This document shows positions 8,011 to 15,866 of a stretch of 28,367 nucleotides of DNA, one piece after another. Made by a program: the position numbers and the translations under genes. Source of the stretch: JANPEZ01 sp031423155. Lineage in GTDB: Bacteria > Actinomycetota > UBA4738 > HRBIN12. The notes beneath the pieces were generated by a model that was not told the DNA's origin, ran no database searches, and saw only the letters and a program-made list of their open reading frames with translations. The stretch's first letter is position 1. The number at the start of each line of letters is the position of its first letter. The DNA lies in assembly GCA_031423155.1 (NCBI GenBank), contig JANPEZ010000175.1, forward strand, positions 1-28,367, in the 5' to 3' direction.

Positions 8011-10494
8011 ATGCCCCCGGCCGCACATCGGTTGCGACGAGCACTCGCTCGCGCGCGTGCGGGCAAGGCCCTCTCGCTCGAGGAGACCGAGGAGCTGCTC
8101 GCGGCTACCGGCGATGGCCTGCTCGAGCTCGGGTCGATCGCCGCCGGACTGCGCGAGCTGGGCCACGGCACCACGATCACCTACTCCCGAAAGGTCTTCA
8201 TCCCCCTCACGATGCTCTGCCGGGATCACTGCCATTACTGCACGTTCGCGAAGCCACCGGCCAAGCTCGACAAGCCCTTCCTGACGCCGGAAGAGGCTGT
8301 CGCCATCGCCGCCGCCGGACGCGAGATGGGCTGCAAGGAAGCGCTCTTCACACTCGGAGACAGGCCGGAGGAGCGCTATCCGCTCGCGCGGGAGTGGCTG
8401 GCGCAACGCGGTTACGGGTCCACGCTCGACTACGTGAGGGCCGTCGCGATCCGCGTGATCGAGGAGACGGGGTTGCTTCCTCATCTGAATCCGGGCGTCA
8501 TGTCCTACGAGGAGATGGCGCGTCTCAAACACGTCTCCGCGTCGATGGGCTTGATGCTCGAGACCTCGTCCGACCGGCTGGCACGCAAGGGAGGACCGCA
8601 CTTCGGCTCGCCCGACAAGGTTCCGTCAGTGCGCCTGCGAACGATCGAGGACGCCGGACGTCTTTCGATCCCCTTCACCACGGGCATCCTCGTGGGCATC
8701 GGGGAGACCCTGCGGGAAAGGGCCGGATCCCTGTTCGCCATCCGCGACGCTCACCGGCGCCTGCGTCACGTGCAGGAGGTCATCATCCAGAACTTCCGAG
8801 CCAAGGCCGGTACGGCGATGCAGGCAGCCCCCGAGCCCAGCTCCGACGAGTACATCGCCGCCGTGGCAACCGCCCGCGTGGTCTTAGGCCCTCAGATGCA
8901 CATCCAGGCTCCGCCGAACCTTTCCGACGAGAGCCAGCGTCTGCGGTTGCTCGATGCGGGGATCGATGACTGGGGTGGGGTATCTCCGCTGACGCCCGAC
9001 CACGTGAATCCGGAGAGGCCCTGGCCACAGATAGCCACGCTTGCCGCGACCACCGCTTCCAAGGGGCTCGTCTTACGCGAGCGGCTCACGATCTATCCAA
9101 CGTTCGCCGCCAGGCCCGATCCCTTCCTTGCCTCCAGGATGCGCCCGCCCGTGGCAGCCCTGATCGGGCACGATGGTCTTGCCGTGGAAGGTCGCGTACC
9201 CGAGCCGATCGCCTGGCAGGATCCCGACCTCAACTTCAAACCCAGGCAGATCGCCTTGACGTTCGCCAAGGGTCCGGGCGCCGGTCTTCGCCAAGACTCC
9301 GAGTACGTCTACGGCGACTTCGACGCCCCGGACGCCACCAGAGATTGGGCCGCGCGCGATCGGAGCCCCGAGCGGATAGATGCCCAGATCAAGTCCGCTC
9401 TGTCCAAGGCCGCCTCACACCGGTCGATCTCAGACGAGGAGGCGCTCGCGCTCTTTGAGGCCGAAGGTCCAGCGCTGCAAGCGCTCTGCGAGGTAGCGGA
9501 CGACCTGAGGACCGAAGCCGTCGGAGACGAAGTGACCTACGTGATCAACCGCAACATCAACTTCACCAACGTCTGCTACGTCGGTTGCCGTTTCTGCGCG
9601 TTCGCCCAACGCGAGGTCGATCCGGAGTCGTACACGCTCACCCTGACCGAGGTCGCCGACCGAGCCGAGGAGGCCTGGAACCTCGGCGCCTCCGAGGTCT
9701 GCATGCAAGGGGGTATCCACCCCGACCTTCCGGGCACCTTCTACTTCGACCTGATCGAGGCGGTGAAGCAGCGGGTTCCTCGGATGCATGTCCACGCCTT
9801 CAGTCCCATGGAGGTCATGAACGGCTCGACGAAGCTGGGGATCTCCTTCGTCGAATTCCTGTCCGAGTGCAAGGCCCGCGGGCTCGGCTCGATCCCCGGA
9901 ACGGCGGCGGAGATCCTCGACGACGAGGTGCGCTGGATATTGACCAAGGGCAAGCTCCCCGCAGATACCTGGGAGGAGATCGTCAAGGTGGCCCACGGAC
10001 TGGGTATCCCTTCATCCAGCACGATCATGTACGGCCACGTCGACGCGCCCCCGCACTGGGTGGCGCACATCCGCCGGCTGGCCCGTATCCAGTCCGAGAC
10101 GGGAGGGTTCACCGAGTTCGTGCCGCTGTCCTTCATCCATCAGAACGCCCCGATCTACCTCGCGGGAAAGGCTCGCCCCGGTGCGAGCGCCGAGGACAGC
10201 ATCCGGATGCATGCGGTGGCGCGGATCCTGCTCGACAGAGTTATCCACAACGTGCAGGTCTCATGGGTGAAGATGGGTGTCCAAGCCTGCCAGGGGATCC
10301 TTCGTGCGGGTGCGAACGACTTCGGAGGCACGCTGATGGAAGAGACGATCAGCCGCATGGCGGGCGCCGATCACGGCATCGCGATGACTCCCGATCAGTT
10401 CGACGACGCGATCCGCGCCATCGGAAGAACGCCTCAGATCCGAACCACGACCTACGAGCGCACCTCTCCACACGCCGATTCGTCAACCAGATAG
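8011..10494 (+). CDS. fbiC: 7,8-didemethyl-8-hydroxy-5-deazariboflavin (Fo) synthase, fused CofG-CofH (FbiC)
   Basis: 827 residues from the ATG at 8011, close to the usual actinobacterial FbiC size. Two radical-SAM modules are visible. The N-terminal CofG half has its 4Fe-4S motif CRDHCHYC (Cys70, Cys74, Cys77), the C-terminal CofH half has CYVGCRFC (Cys522, Cys526, Cys529). Together they join tyrosine and a ribityl-diaminouracil to make the deazaflavin Fo, the chromophore of F420. The start was chosen because upstream codons are antisense to fbiA and a TAGGCT box sits 7 bases before the ATG; this suggests a leaderless message. Nothing in either half looks broken. The gene diverges from fbiA-fbiB, so most of the F420 route is in one place. 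Confidence 0.97.
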   Translation: MPPAAHRLRRALARARAGKALSLEETEELLAATGDGLLELGSIAAGLRELGHGTTITYSRKVFIPLTMLCRDHCHYCTFAKPPAKLDKPFLTPEEAVAIAAAGREMGCKEALFTLGDRPEERYPLAREWLAQRGYGSTLDYVRAVAIRVIEETGLLPHLNPGVMSYEEMARLKHVSASMGLMLETSSDRLARKGGPHFGSPDKVPSVRLRTIEDAGRLSIPFTTGILVGIGETLRERAGSLFAIRDAHRRLRHVQEVIIQNFRAKAGTAMQAAPEPSSDEYIAAVATARVVLGPQMHIQAPPNLSDESQRLRLLDAGIDDWGGVSPLTPDHVNPERPWPQIATLAATTASKGLVLRERLTIYPTFAARPDPFLASRMRPPVAALIGHDGLAVEGRVPEPIAWQDPDLNFKPRQIALTFAKGPGAGLRQDSEYVYGDFDAPDATRDWAARDRSPERIDAQIKSALSKAASHRSISDEEALALFEAEGPALQALCEVADDLRTEAVGDEVTYVINRNINFTNVCYVGCRFCAFAQREVDPESYTLTLTEVADRAEEAWNLGASEVCMQGGIHPDLPGTFYFDLIEAVKQRVPRMHVHAFSPMEVMNGSTKLGISFVEFLSECKARGLGSIPGTAAEILDDEVRWILTKGKLPADTWEEIVKVAHGLGIPSSSTIMYGHVDAPPHWVAHIRRLARIQSETGGFTEFVPLSFIHQNAPIYLAGKARPGASAEDSIRMHAVARILLDRVIHNVQVSWVKMGVQACQGILRAGANDFGGTLMEETISRMAGADHGIAMTPDQFDDAIRAIGRTPQIRTTTYERTSPHADSSTR

Positions 10495-10613
10495 ACCGAT
10501 ACGGTAAACTTGCTTGACTACGCGATTTTAGCCGAACATCTCTTGCACATAGCCGATCTGGTGACCACGATGGTCAGCGATGGTGCGCGAAGAGGCAGGG
10601 AATTTCCTGGTTA

Positions 10614-10632
10614 ACCCCTTGTCAGAAGGGGT
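10614..10632 (+). terminator. Hairpin in the whiB leader (terminator or attenuator)
   Basis: ACCCCTT (10614-10620) pairs with AAGGGGT (10626-10632) around a 5-base loop, followed by the pyrimidine-rich GTTCTTCCTT. It lies 120 bases after fbiC and 48 bases before whiB. It could end fbiC transcription or act as an attenuator in a whiB leader. Confidence 0.45.
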
Positions 10633-10644
10633 GTTCTTCCTTCA

Positions 10645-10664
10645 GAATCACACGCGTGTGATTC
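10645..10664. promoter_or_regulatory. Perfect 20-bp palindrome upstream of whiB (candidate operator)
   Basis: GAATCACACGCGTGTGATTC is a perfect 20-base palindrome ending just before the whiB ribosome site and 15 bases before its GTG start. Its core ATCACA-N4-TGTGAT recurs at 17076-17091. The symmetry suggests a homodimeric regulator; which one is unknown. Confidence 0.6.
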
Positions 10665-10679
10665 AGGGGGGAGAAAAGA

Positions 10680-10907
10680 GTGCATCACTACATCCCTTGG
10701 CAGGAAAGAGCGAGGTGTCGTGAATACGACCCCGAGGTCTTCTTCCCCGAGAAGGGAGGGTCATCGAGGGAGGCCAAGCGGATCTGCAGTGAGTGCCCCG
10801 TCCGCATCGAGTGCCTCAACTACGCGCTTCGCCGCGATGAGCGGTACGGCGTGTGGGGAGGGATGAGCGAACGGGAACGACGACGCCTCAAGCGGATGGC
10901 GTCCTGA
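10680..10907 (+). CDS. WhiB-family iron-sulfur transcriptional regulator
   Basis: 75 residues from a GTG start preceded by a purine-rich AGGGGGGAGAAAAG ribosome site. The four cysteines that hold the 4Fe-4S cluster are Cys13, Cys36, Cys39 and Cys45 (C-x22-C-x2-C-x5-C). They are followed by the GVWGG turn (57-61) and a basic C-terminal tail, RERRRLKRM, for DNA contact. WhiB proteins occur only in Actinobacteria and their phages and usually act with the primary sigma factor. Position next to the F420 genes and the mannose-phosphate block matches where I recall whiB2/whiB in Mycobacterium and Streptomyces, a cell-division and sporulation regulator. The subtype is not proven from sequence. It has a long upstream region (185 bases) with a hairpin and a palindrome. 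Confidence 0.93.
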   Translation: MHHYIPWQERARCREYDPEVFFPEKGGSSREAKRICSECPVRIECLNYALRRDERYGVWGGMSERERRRLKRMAS

Positions 10908-10927
10908 TCCACGGAAGGGGGTAAGGG

Positions 10928-11224
10928 ATGGCTGCCAAGAAGACCACGGCTCGCAAGAAGACCGCGGCAAAGCGCAAGCCCGCCGCCAAGAAGGCGACGG
11001 CTCGCAAGAAGACCGCGGCCAGGCGCAAGCCAGCAGCCAAGAAGACGGCGGCGCGTAAGCCCGCTCGTAAGAAGGCAGCAGCGAAGCGCAAGCCAGCTGC
11101 TAAGAAGGCAGCAGCGAAGCGCAAGCCGGCTCGTAAGAAGGCCGCAGCGAAGCGCAAGCCAGCTGCAAAGAAGACGGCTGCCAAGCGCAAGCCGGCTCGT
11201 AAGAAGGCCGCGAAGAAGCGCTGA
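10928..11224 (+). CDS. Lys/Ala/Arg/Pro-rich histone H1 tail-like protein
   Basis: 98 residues made almost wholly of Lys, Ala, Arg, Thr and Pro, in degenerate repeats such as AAKRKPAAKK and ARKKAAAKRKP. The ATG follows GGAAGGGGGTAAGGG. There is no globular domain, acidic residue, cysteine or membrane helix. The sequence resembles the C-terminal tails of histone H1 and of actinobacterial HU (HupB), which bind DNA non-specifically, so a nucleoid or nucleic-acid binding role is likely but inferred from composition only. The underlying DNA is a repeat of about 33-36 bases and could expand or contract. It lies 20 bases after whiB, so the two may share a transcript, and is followed by a strong terminator. 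The hydrophobic minus-strand frame opposite is an artefact of the repeat. Confidence 0.8.
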   Translation: MAAKKTTARKKTAAKRKPAAKKATARKKTAARRKPAAKKTAARKPARKKAAAKRKPAAKKAAAKRKPARKKAAAKRKPAAKKTAAKRKPARKKAAKKR

Positions 11225-11244
11225 GCTTCTTCGTTGTATCGCGC

Positions 11245-11268
11245 GGAGGGGGGCTTCGGCCCCCCTTC
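11245..11268 (+). terminator. UUCG-loop terminator after the Lys-rich gene
   Basis: GGAGGGGGGC (11245-11254) and GCCCCCCTTC (11259-11268) form a near-perfect stem closed by a stable TTCG tetraloop, 20 bases after the stop codon. A short GTCGTTT follows. It should end the whiB/Lys-rich transcript. Confidence 0.8.
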
Positions 11269-11325
11269 CGTCGTTTCCGGCCGGGGTCGTGCTAGTCTCC
11301 GCGCCGCGCAGGTAAGCGCATCCTG

Positions 11326-14300
11326 ATGGCCGAACCCGCGTCCACTCCCGATCCCGAAGTACGCACGCCCACGGTCCTGGTGGTGCTCGTGGTTCGCAAC
11401 GCTGCGCTGTGGTTGCGCGAGACCCTCCAGGCGCTGGCCGGGCAGACGTACCCTCGCTTAGGCGTGCTCGCCGTCGACAACGCTTCGACGGATGGCTCGG
11501 CCGAGCTGCTGGAGCAGGCTCTAGGTGCGGGCCGCGTCCTGCGCCTGCAAGACAACGAGGGCGTCGCCGGTTCGATCAGGGCGGCGCTCGACGTTCCGGC
11601 CGCGAGCGAGTCCGATTTCACCCTGCTGCTGCACGATGACACCGCGCTCGACCCGGACGCCGTCACGAAGTTGGTGGAAGCTGCCATCGCGATCGAGGGA
11701 GTCGAACGTGTAGGAGTCGTCGGTCCGAAGGTCGTCGACTGGGACGAGCCGAAGCTTCTACTCGAGGTCGGCCGATCGACCGATCGTTTCGGACACCCCT
11801 CGACCCCGCTGCAAGCCGGCGAGATCGACCAGGGTCAATACGACCGGGTTCTCGAGGTTCTCTACGTTTCCTCCTGCGCGATGCTCGTCGCGAGCGAGGT
11901 CTGGAAGAAGATCGGGCCACCCGACGATCGCTTCGAGTCGCATCACGAGGATCTGGACCTTTGCTGGCGCGCTCGACTCGCGGGTTTCAAGGTCCTGATG
12001 ACGCCGCTCGCCCGCGCGCGGCACCTTGACGCAGGTCGAAAAGGCAAGCGGGGCCGGGATCCACATCACCGCGGTGCGCGCTACTACGCGGAGAGGGCAG
12101 CGCTGGCGTCGATGCTGAAGGACTACTCCGTCCGGTCGCTCATCTGGCTCCTGCCCCTATACGTCCTGATGGGGATCCCGCGGGCCCTGGCGCTCACCCT
12201 GACGCGTCGGTTCGAGGATCTCGTCGATCTCCTCGCCGCTTGGGGTTGGAACCTCCTGCACCTGCCGAGCACGGTTCGCCGGCGGGTTCGAGCGCAAGGG
12301 GTGCGCGCCGTTCCCGACCGGTCGATCCGCCGCTTCATGGAGTCGGCCACGGCGCGGGTGCCCCGCTGGTTCGAGCGCGCCGGTGTGATCCTGGACGAGC
12401 AGCGAGAACTCGAACAGGAGGACGAGGGAGAACCGGTTCGCGTTCGCCTGAGCCACCAAACGACATCGCTCGTTCGTACACACCCTGTGGTAGTCGCCTC
12501 GACGCTGGCGATCTTCGTTCTGGCGTTCGCCTATCGAGACCTGCTCTCGCACGCGACCCTTCAGGGCGCCGCGATCGTGACCCTGCCATCGCGCCCTCGA
12601 GGGTTCTTCGCCGAACTGCTATCGGCCTACCGAACTACCGGATTCGGAGGGTCCCAGGCCGCGAGCCCGGCACTGGCAGCCCTCGGAGGCCTTTCGAGCC
12701 TGCTGTTCGGCAGGGTGGGGCTGGCGCAGCGGGTACTTCTCGGAGGAGCGCCGGTGTTGGGCGCTGTGATGACGTACCGCGCGCTCGCTCGAGAGACCGG
12801 CAGGCCCGTGTCGAGCGTCGTTGCGGCCGCCTGCTACTCGCTTTCGGCCGTGATGCTTTGGGGTTTCTCCGAGGGCAGGATGGATCTGCTCGTAGCTCTT
12901 GCCGTGATGCCGGTTCTCTACGACAGGCTCGATTCTTCCTTCTCCTCCGGTGTCCCGGTCGACCGCCGAAGATCTGTGGTCGGTCTCGGCGTGGCTCTTG
13001 CCGTGGGCGTCTCCTTCTTCCCGGGGACACTCCTTGCTTTCGCGGTGATGCTCCTGGTGCGGTTGGTGCTTTCTCCGTCTCGGGTCAGCGGGATGGGATC
13101 GAGTCTGGCGGCGACGACGGTCGGTGCAGCCCTTGTGTTCCCGATGATGGGGAGCTTCATATCCTCCCGTGCCGCGTCACTTTCCTCCGAGATCGGCTCC
13201 GCGCAGATGGACCGGGTGGGCCGGCTCGTGTTGGGGGAGGGTCCGGGCACCTGGGTGATCGCCTGGTTCCTGCCTGCCGCCGCGATCATCGCGTTCAGCC
13301 TCGTCAGGGCAGAGGACCGTGGTCCGGCTTTCCGCGCGCTCGTCTCGGCGGGCGCAGGGACATTCCTGGCCTGGGCTGCCGCCGCCGACTACCTGCCGGA
13401 TGCTCTTTCCAACCCGATGGCATACCTGGCCCTGGCCGCCATATCCGAGGCGATGTTGATCGGTTACGGACTCTCGGCCTTCTCCAGCGGCATCGGCAAG
13501 GAGTCCTTCGGCTATCGGCAGATAGGGGCCACGGCGCTCACACTTACGCTCGGTGGCGGTCTGTTCTTGCAGACAGCGGCCGCGATAGTCGGGGCCTGGG
13601 GGATCGGAGGGGCTGAGGTTGCTACTCCCGCATGGGAGGTTCTGCGCAGCGGGGCGGAAGGCGAGTACAGGGTGCTTTGGATCGGCGCCGACGACGGGAG
13701 GCGCTTTCCGGCGCCCGGTGGAGATCCGCAGGGGGTCTTCCCCGACGGCGGGTCCTCCCTGAAGTGGGCGGTGACCACCCAGGATGGCGCATCGGCGATC
13801 GATACAGGTAGATCCCTCGAGGGTCCGGGCGAGGAGTACCTGCGGGCAAGCATGGATGAGCTCTTGTCGGGGACGACTTCGCACACCGGGGCACTTCTAG
13901 CTCCGCTCGGGATCAGGTTCGTCGTCGCAGAGCAAGGGACCCTGCCGACTGCCGTCGCCTCACAGCTAGGTACTCAAGCCGATCTCAACCTTTCGGCCAC
14001 TGAGGGGCTCGTGATCTATCGGAACGCCGCGGCGATCCCGCCCGCCGCCCTGGCGACCGCAGAGGACGTCTCGAGCACTTCGGAAGCGTCTGCGCTTGAG
14101 GACATCGCTCGATTCTCCGGGTCGGCCTCGCTGCCTCTTACCGCGGTCGGCGGGGGATGGCAGGGTCAGGGCGATGGCGAGGGCGTTGTGCTGATCGCCT
14201 CGGAGTTTTCAACGGACTGGAGTATGGGTTCGGATGCAGGGTCGATACGGGCATCCCGCTCTTTCGGATGGGCGACGTCTTTCGCTGCCCCCAGTGGGCC

Positions 14301-14409
14301 ATTCCGGGTCACATACGCGAACCAGTGGCGTCACACCGCGCAGATGGTCTTGCTCACCATCTTGTGGGTCATCGCCCTTTGGATCACGAGGAAGCCGGCT
14401 CCCCGATGA
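11326..14409 (+). CDS. Large membrane-bound family 2 glycosyltransferase
   Basis: 1027 residues. Residues 15-260 are a GT-A fold: VDNASTDGS (50-58), LLLHDDTAL with the metal-binding Asp pair (104-105), and the HEDLDLCWR catalytic motif (207-215). A hydrophobic hairpin near 270-290 anchors it. After a charged linker (about 315-378) come some nine to eleven membrane helices (about 388-760), an outside domain (about 770-1000) and a last helix near 1008-1022. This build is typical of long actinobacterial GT2 proteins thought to make cell-surface glycans; donor and acceptor are unknown. The start ATG lacks a clear ribosome site; a TAGTCT box at 11293-11298 may be its -10. The stop overlaps the next start (ATGA), coupling it to the DUF5719 protein, a pairing I recall from other Actinobacteria. 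Confidence 0.88.
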   Translation: MAEPASTPDPEVRTPTVLVVLVVRNAALWLRETLQALAGQTYPRLGVLAVDNASTDGSAELLEQALGAGRVLRLQDNEGVAGSIRAALDVPAASESDFTLLLHDDTALDPDAVTKLVEAAIAIEGVERVGVVGPKVVDWDEPKLLLEVGRSTDRFGHPSTPLQAGEIDQGQYDRVLEVLYVSSCAMLVASEVWKKIGPPDDRFESHHEDLDLCWRARLAGFKVLMTPLARARHLDAGRKGKRGRDPHHRGARYYAERAALASMLKDYSVRSLIWLLPLYVLMGIPRALALTLTRRFEDLVDLLAAWGWNLLHLPSTVRRRVRAQGVRAVPDRSIRRFMESATARVPRWFERAGVILDEQRELEQEDEGEPVRVRLSHQTTSLVRTHPVVVASTLAIFVLAFAYRDLLSHATLQGAAIVTLPSRPRGFFAELLSAYRTTGFGGSQAASPALAALGGLSSLLFGRVGLAQRVLLGGAPVLGAVMTYRALARETGRPVSSVVAAACYSLSAVMLWGFSEGRMDLLVALAVMPVLYDRLDSSFSSGVPVDRRRSVVGLGVALAVGVSFFPGTLLAFAVMLLVRLVLSPSRVSGMGSSLAATTVGAALVFPMMGSFISSRAASLSSEIGSAQMDRVGRLVLGEGPGTWVIAWFLPAAAIIAFSLVRAEDRGPAFRALVSAGAGTFLAWAAAADYLPDALSNPMAYLALAAISEAMLIGYGLSAFSSGIGKESFGYRQIGATALTLTLGGGLFLQTAAAIVGAWGIGGAEVATPAWEVLRSGAEGEYRVLWIGADDGRRFPAPGGDPQGVFPDGGSSLKWAVTTQDGASAIDTGRSLEGPGEEYLRASMDELLSGTTSHTGALLAPLGIRFVVAEQGTLPTAVASQLGTQADLNLSATEGLVIYRNAAAIPPAALATAEDVSSTSEASALEDIARFSGSASLPLTAVGGGWQGQGDGEGVVLIASEFSTDWSMGSDAGSIRASRSFGWATSFAAPSGPFRVTYANQWRHTAQMVLLTILWVIALWITRKPAPR

Positions 14410-15788
14410 AGGCGAAAGGACAGGGGCTCCTCGCCCTCCTCAGCCTTGCGGTGCTGGTGGCAGCCGGGGTCGGAGCGGACCGGCTCGGGCCGCGCGCGCG
14501 ATCGGACGCCGCCGCAGGGGGAGCCGCACCATCGGGAGCCTGGTTCTGTCCGCACGGCGGCGCCGACGCGGGCTGGCAGACCACGCTATCCATCGCGAAT
14601 CCTGGGGTCGACCCGGTCGATATCCGACTCACATCCCTCGGCTCCAAACGCACCGGGGTCTCTGAAACCTTCACGGTAGCGGCGGGGGCAACGCTGTCGC
14701 TACCGGCGGACGCCACGAGCAGAGAGGCGTCCTCGTTCGTCGAGTACTTCGGAGGTTGGGTGGCGGTCGGCTGGGTAACAACCGCCGGCGGGCAGGAGAC
14801 GGGTGTCGCCGCCGAGCCATGTCTGGACACGGCCGACACGCGGACCTGGTTCGCGGCTGATGGCAACACCGATCAAGGTCAGGACGACTACCTGATCGTT
14901 ATGAACCCCTTCGATGTCGAAGCCGTCTTCGATGTCGTGCTCCTGACCGCGTCCAGGGCTCCGATCAGGAACTCGGATCTAACCGGATCCGTGCTACCTG
15001 CGCATCGCAGCGTCGCGCTTCATCTCAACAAGTGGGCCGATGGCGAGGTGGCGGTGGGAGCCGAAGTGGATGTGTCTTTCGGACGGGTCGCCGTAGCCAC
15101 CCTCGGAACCTCTGATGCGGGGGGGATCCGTTCCGTGGTTGCTTCGGCCTCGGCCAGCGGCAGGACGATGCTCCCGGCGACGGGAGATTCGGGGCAGTCG
15201 ACCCTCGTGGTCATGTCACCCGCAGAGGGCCAGGCCAGGTTCGGGGCGACGCTTTCATCGTCTGAGCCACTGGCGCCCGCCGGCGGGCTGACAGGCGCGG
15301 TTCAGGGCGGGACATCGTCCAAGACCTATGCCGTTGCCTCCCTCGGGCCCTCCTCGATAGACGTGCATTCCGATGCCGGCTCGCCGGGTCTGGTAGCGGT
15401 TCGTCGAGTGCTTGGCAAGGGGACCGATCAGGGCGCTACCGTCGGGGCGACCTCGGCTGCTTCGGCCTGGATAGTCATGCCATCGGCAGCCGGAGATCCG
15501 GCGGCACCCGGGCTTGTCATCTCCAATCCGTCCGATGCTCCCGTCCAGGTGACGCTGACGATCCTTCCCACGGATGGTCAAGCCCCTTCCTCGCCGACCT
15601 TGTTGATGATCGTTCCGGCCGGCGCGACGGTCGAGGCGGAGGAGGGATTCCTCTCCCAGGACCTGAGCGCGGCGATCTTGGCGACCGCCGGCGAGGGAAC
15701 GTTCGTAGCCGCAGGGGCGTCCTCTTCCTTCGGAACGCTCGGGGAGGCCTCCTACGCGATCGCCGGCGCCATACCGGTCCCCGCCTAG
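14406..15788 (+). CDS. DUF5719-like secreted or membrane-anchored protein
   Basis: 460 residues from the ATG at 14406, which overlaps the glycosyltransferase stop by four bases. An upstream frame to 14157 lies inside that gene and is rejected. One hydrophobic helix (about 7-23) after MKAKGQG is a signal peptide or anchor; the rest is outside the cell. It is rich in Ala, Gly, Ser, Thr and Val. It seems to hold repeated beta-sandwich units, each with a phrase like SIANPGVDPVDIRLT, IVMNPFDVEAVFDVVLL or VISNPSDAPVQVTLTIL. These are near residues 62, 164 and 370 and suggest three related modules. Placement after a GT2 gene in the whiB-manB block is why I call DUF5719. Molecular role unknown; a link to surface glycan assembly is inference. 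Confidence 0.7.
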   Translation: MKAKGQGLLALLSLAVLVAAGVGADRLGPRARSDAAAGGAAPSGAWFCPHGGADAGWQTTLSIANPGVDPVDIRLTSLGSKRTGVSETFTVAAGATLSLPADATSREASSFVEYFGGWVAVGWVTTAGGQETGVAAEPCLDTADTRTWFAADGNTDQGQDDYLIVMNPFDVEAVFDVVLLTASRAPIRNSDLTGSVLPAHRSVALHLNKWADGEVAVGAEVDVSFGRVAVATLGTSDAGGIRSVVASASASGRTMLPATGDSGQSTLVVMSPAEGQARFGATLSSSEPLAPAGGLTGAVQGGTSSKTYAVASLGPSSIDVHSDAGSPGLVAVRRVLGKGTDQGATVGATSAASAWIVMPSAAGDPAAPGLVISNPSDAPVQVTLTILPTDGQAPSSPTLLMIVPAGATVEAEEGFLSQDLSAAILATAGEGTFVAAGASSSFGTLGEASYAIAGAIPVPA

Positions 15789-15866
15789 CCAGGCCCGCCA
15801 AGCGGGGGCTTCTCGGCGAAGTCACGGTTATCATGAAAGGTCATCATCTAGGCCGAAGGGATAGGG

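Noticed and set aside
10888..11190. Hydrophobic 100-codon minus-strand frame with FLAAGLRFAA repeats
   Set aside because: It is the mirror of the Lys/Ala repeat gene, which has a good ribosome site and a downstream terminator on the plus strand.
12240..13616. 458-codon alternate plus-strand frame inside the glycosyltransferase gene
   Set aside because: Arg/Gly/Pro-rich sequence without motifs; the other frame carries clear GT2 motifs and membrane helices.
15793..15809. Small GC hairpin after the DUF5719 gene as a terminator
   Set aside because: Only about 5 pairs with a 3-base loop and no T-run; too weak to list as a feature.
15789..15866. c-di-AMP (ydaO-type) riboswitch before the L,D-transpeptidase
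   Set aside because: Such elements control wall enzymes in Actinobacteria but need well over 100 bases; this gap is 78 bases and shows no matching structure.
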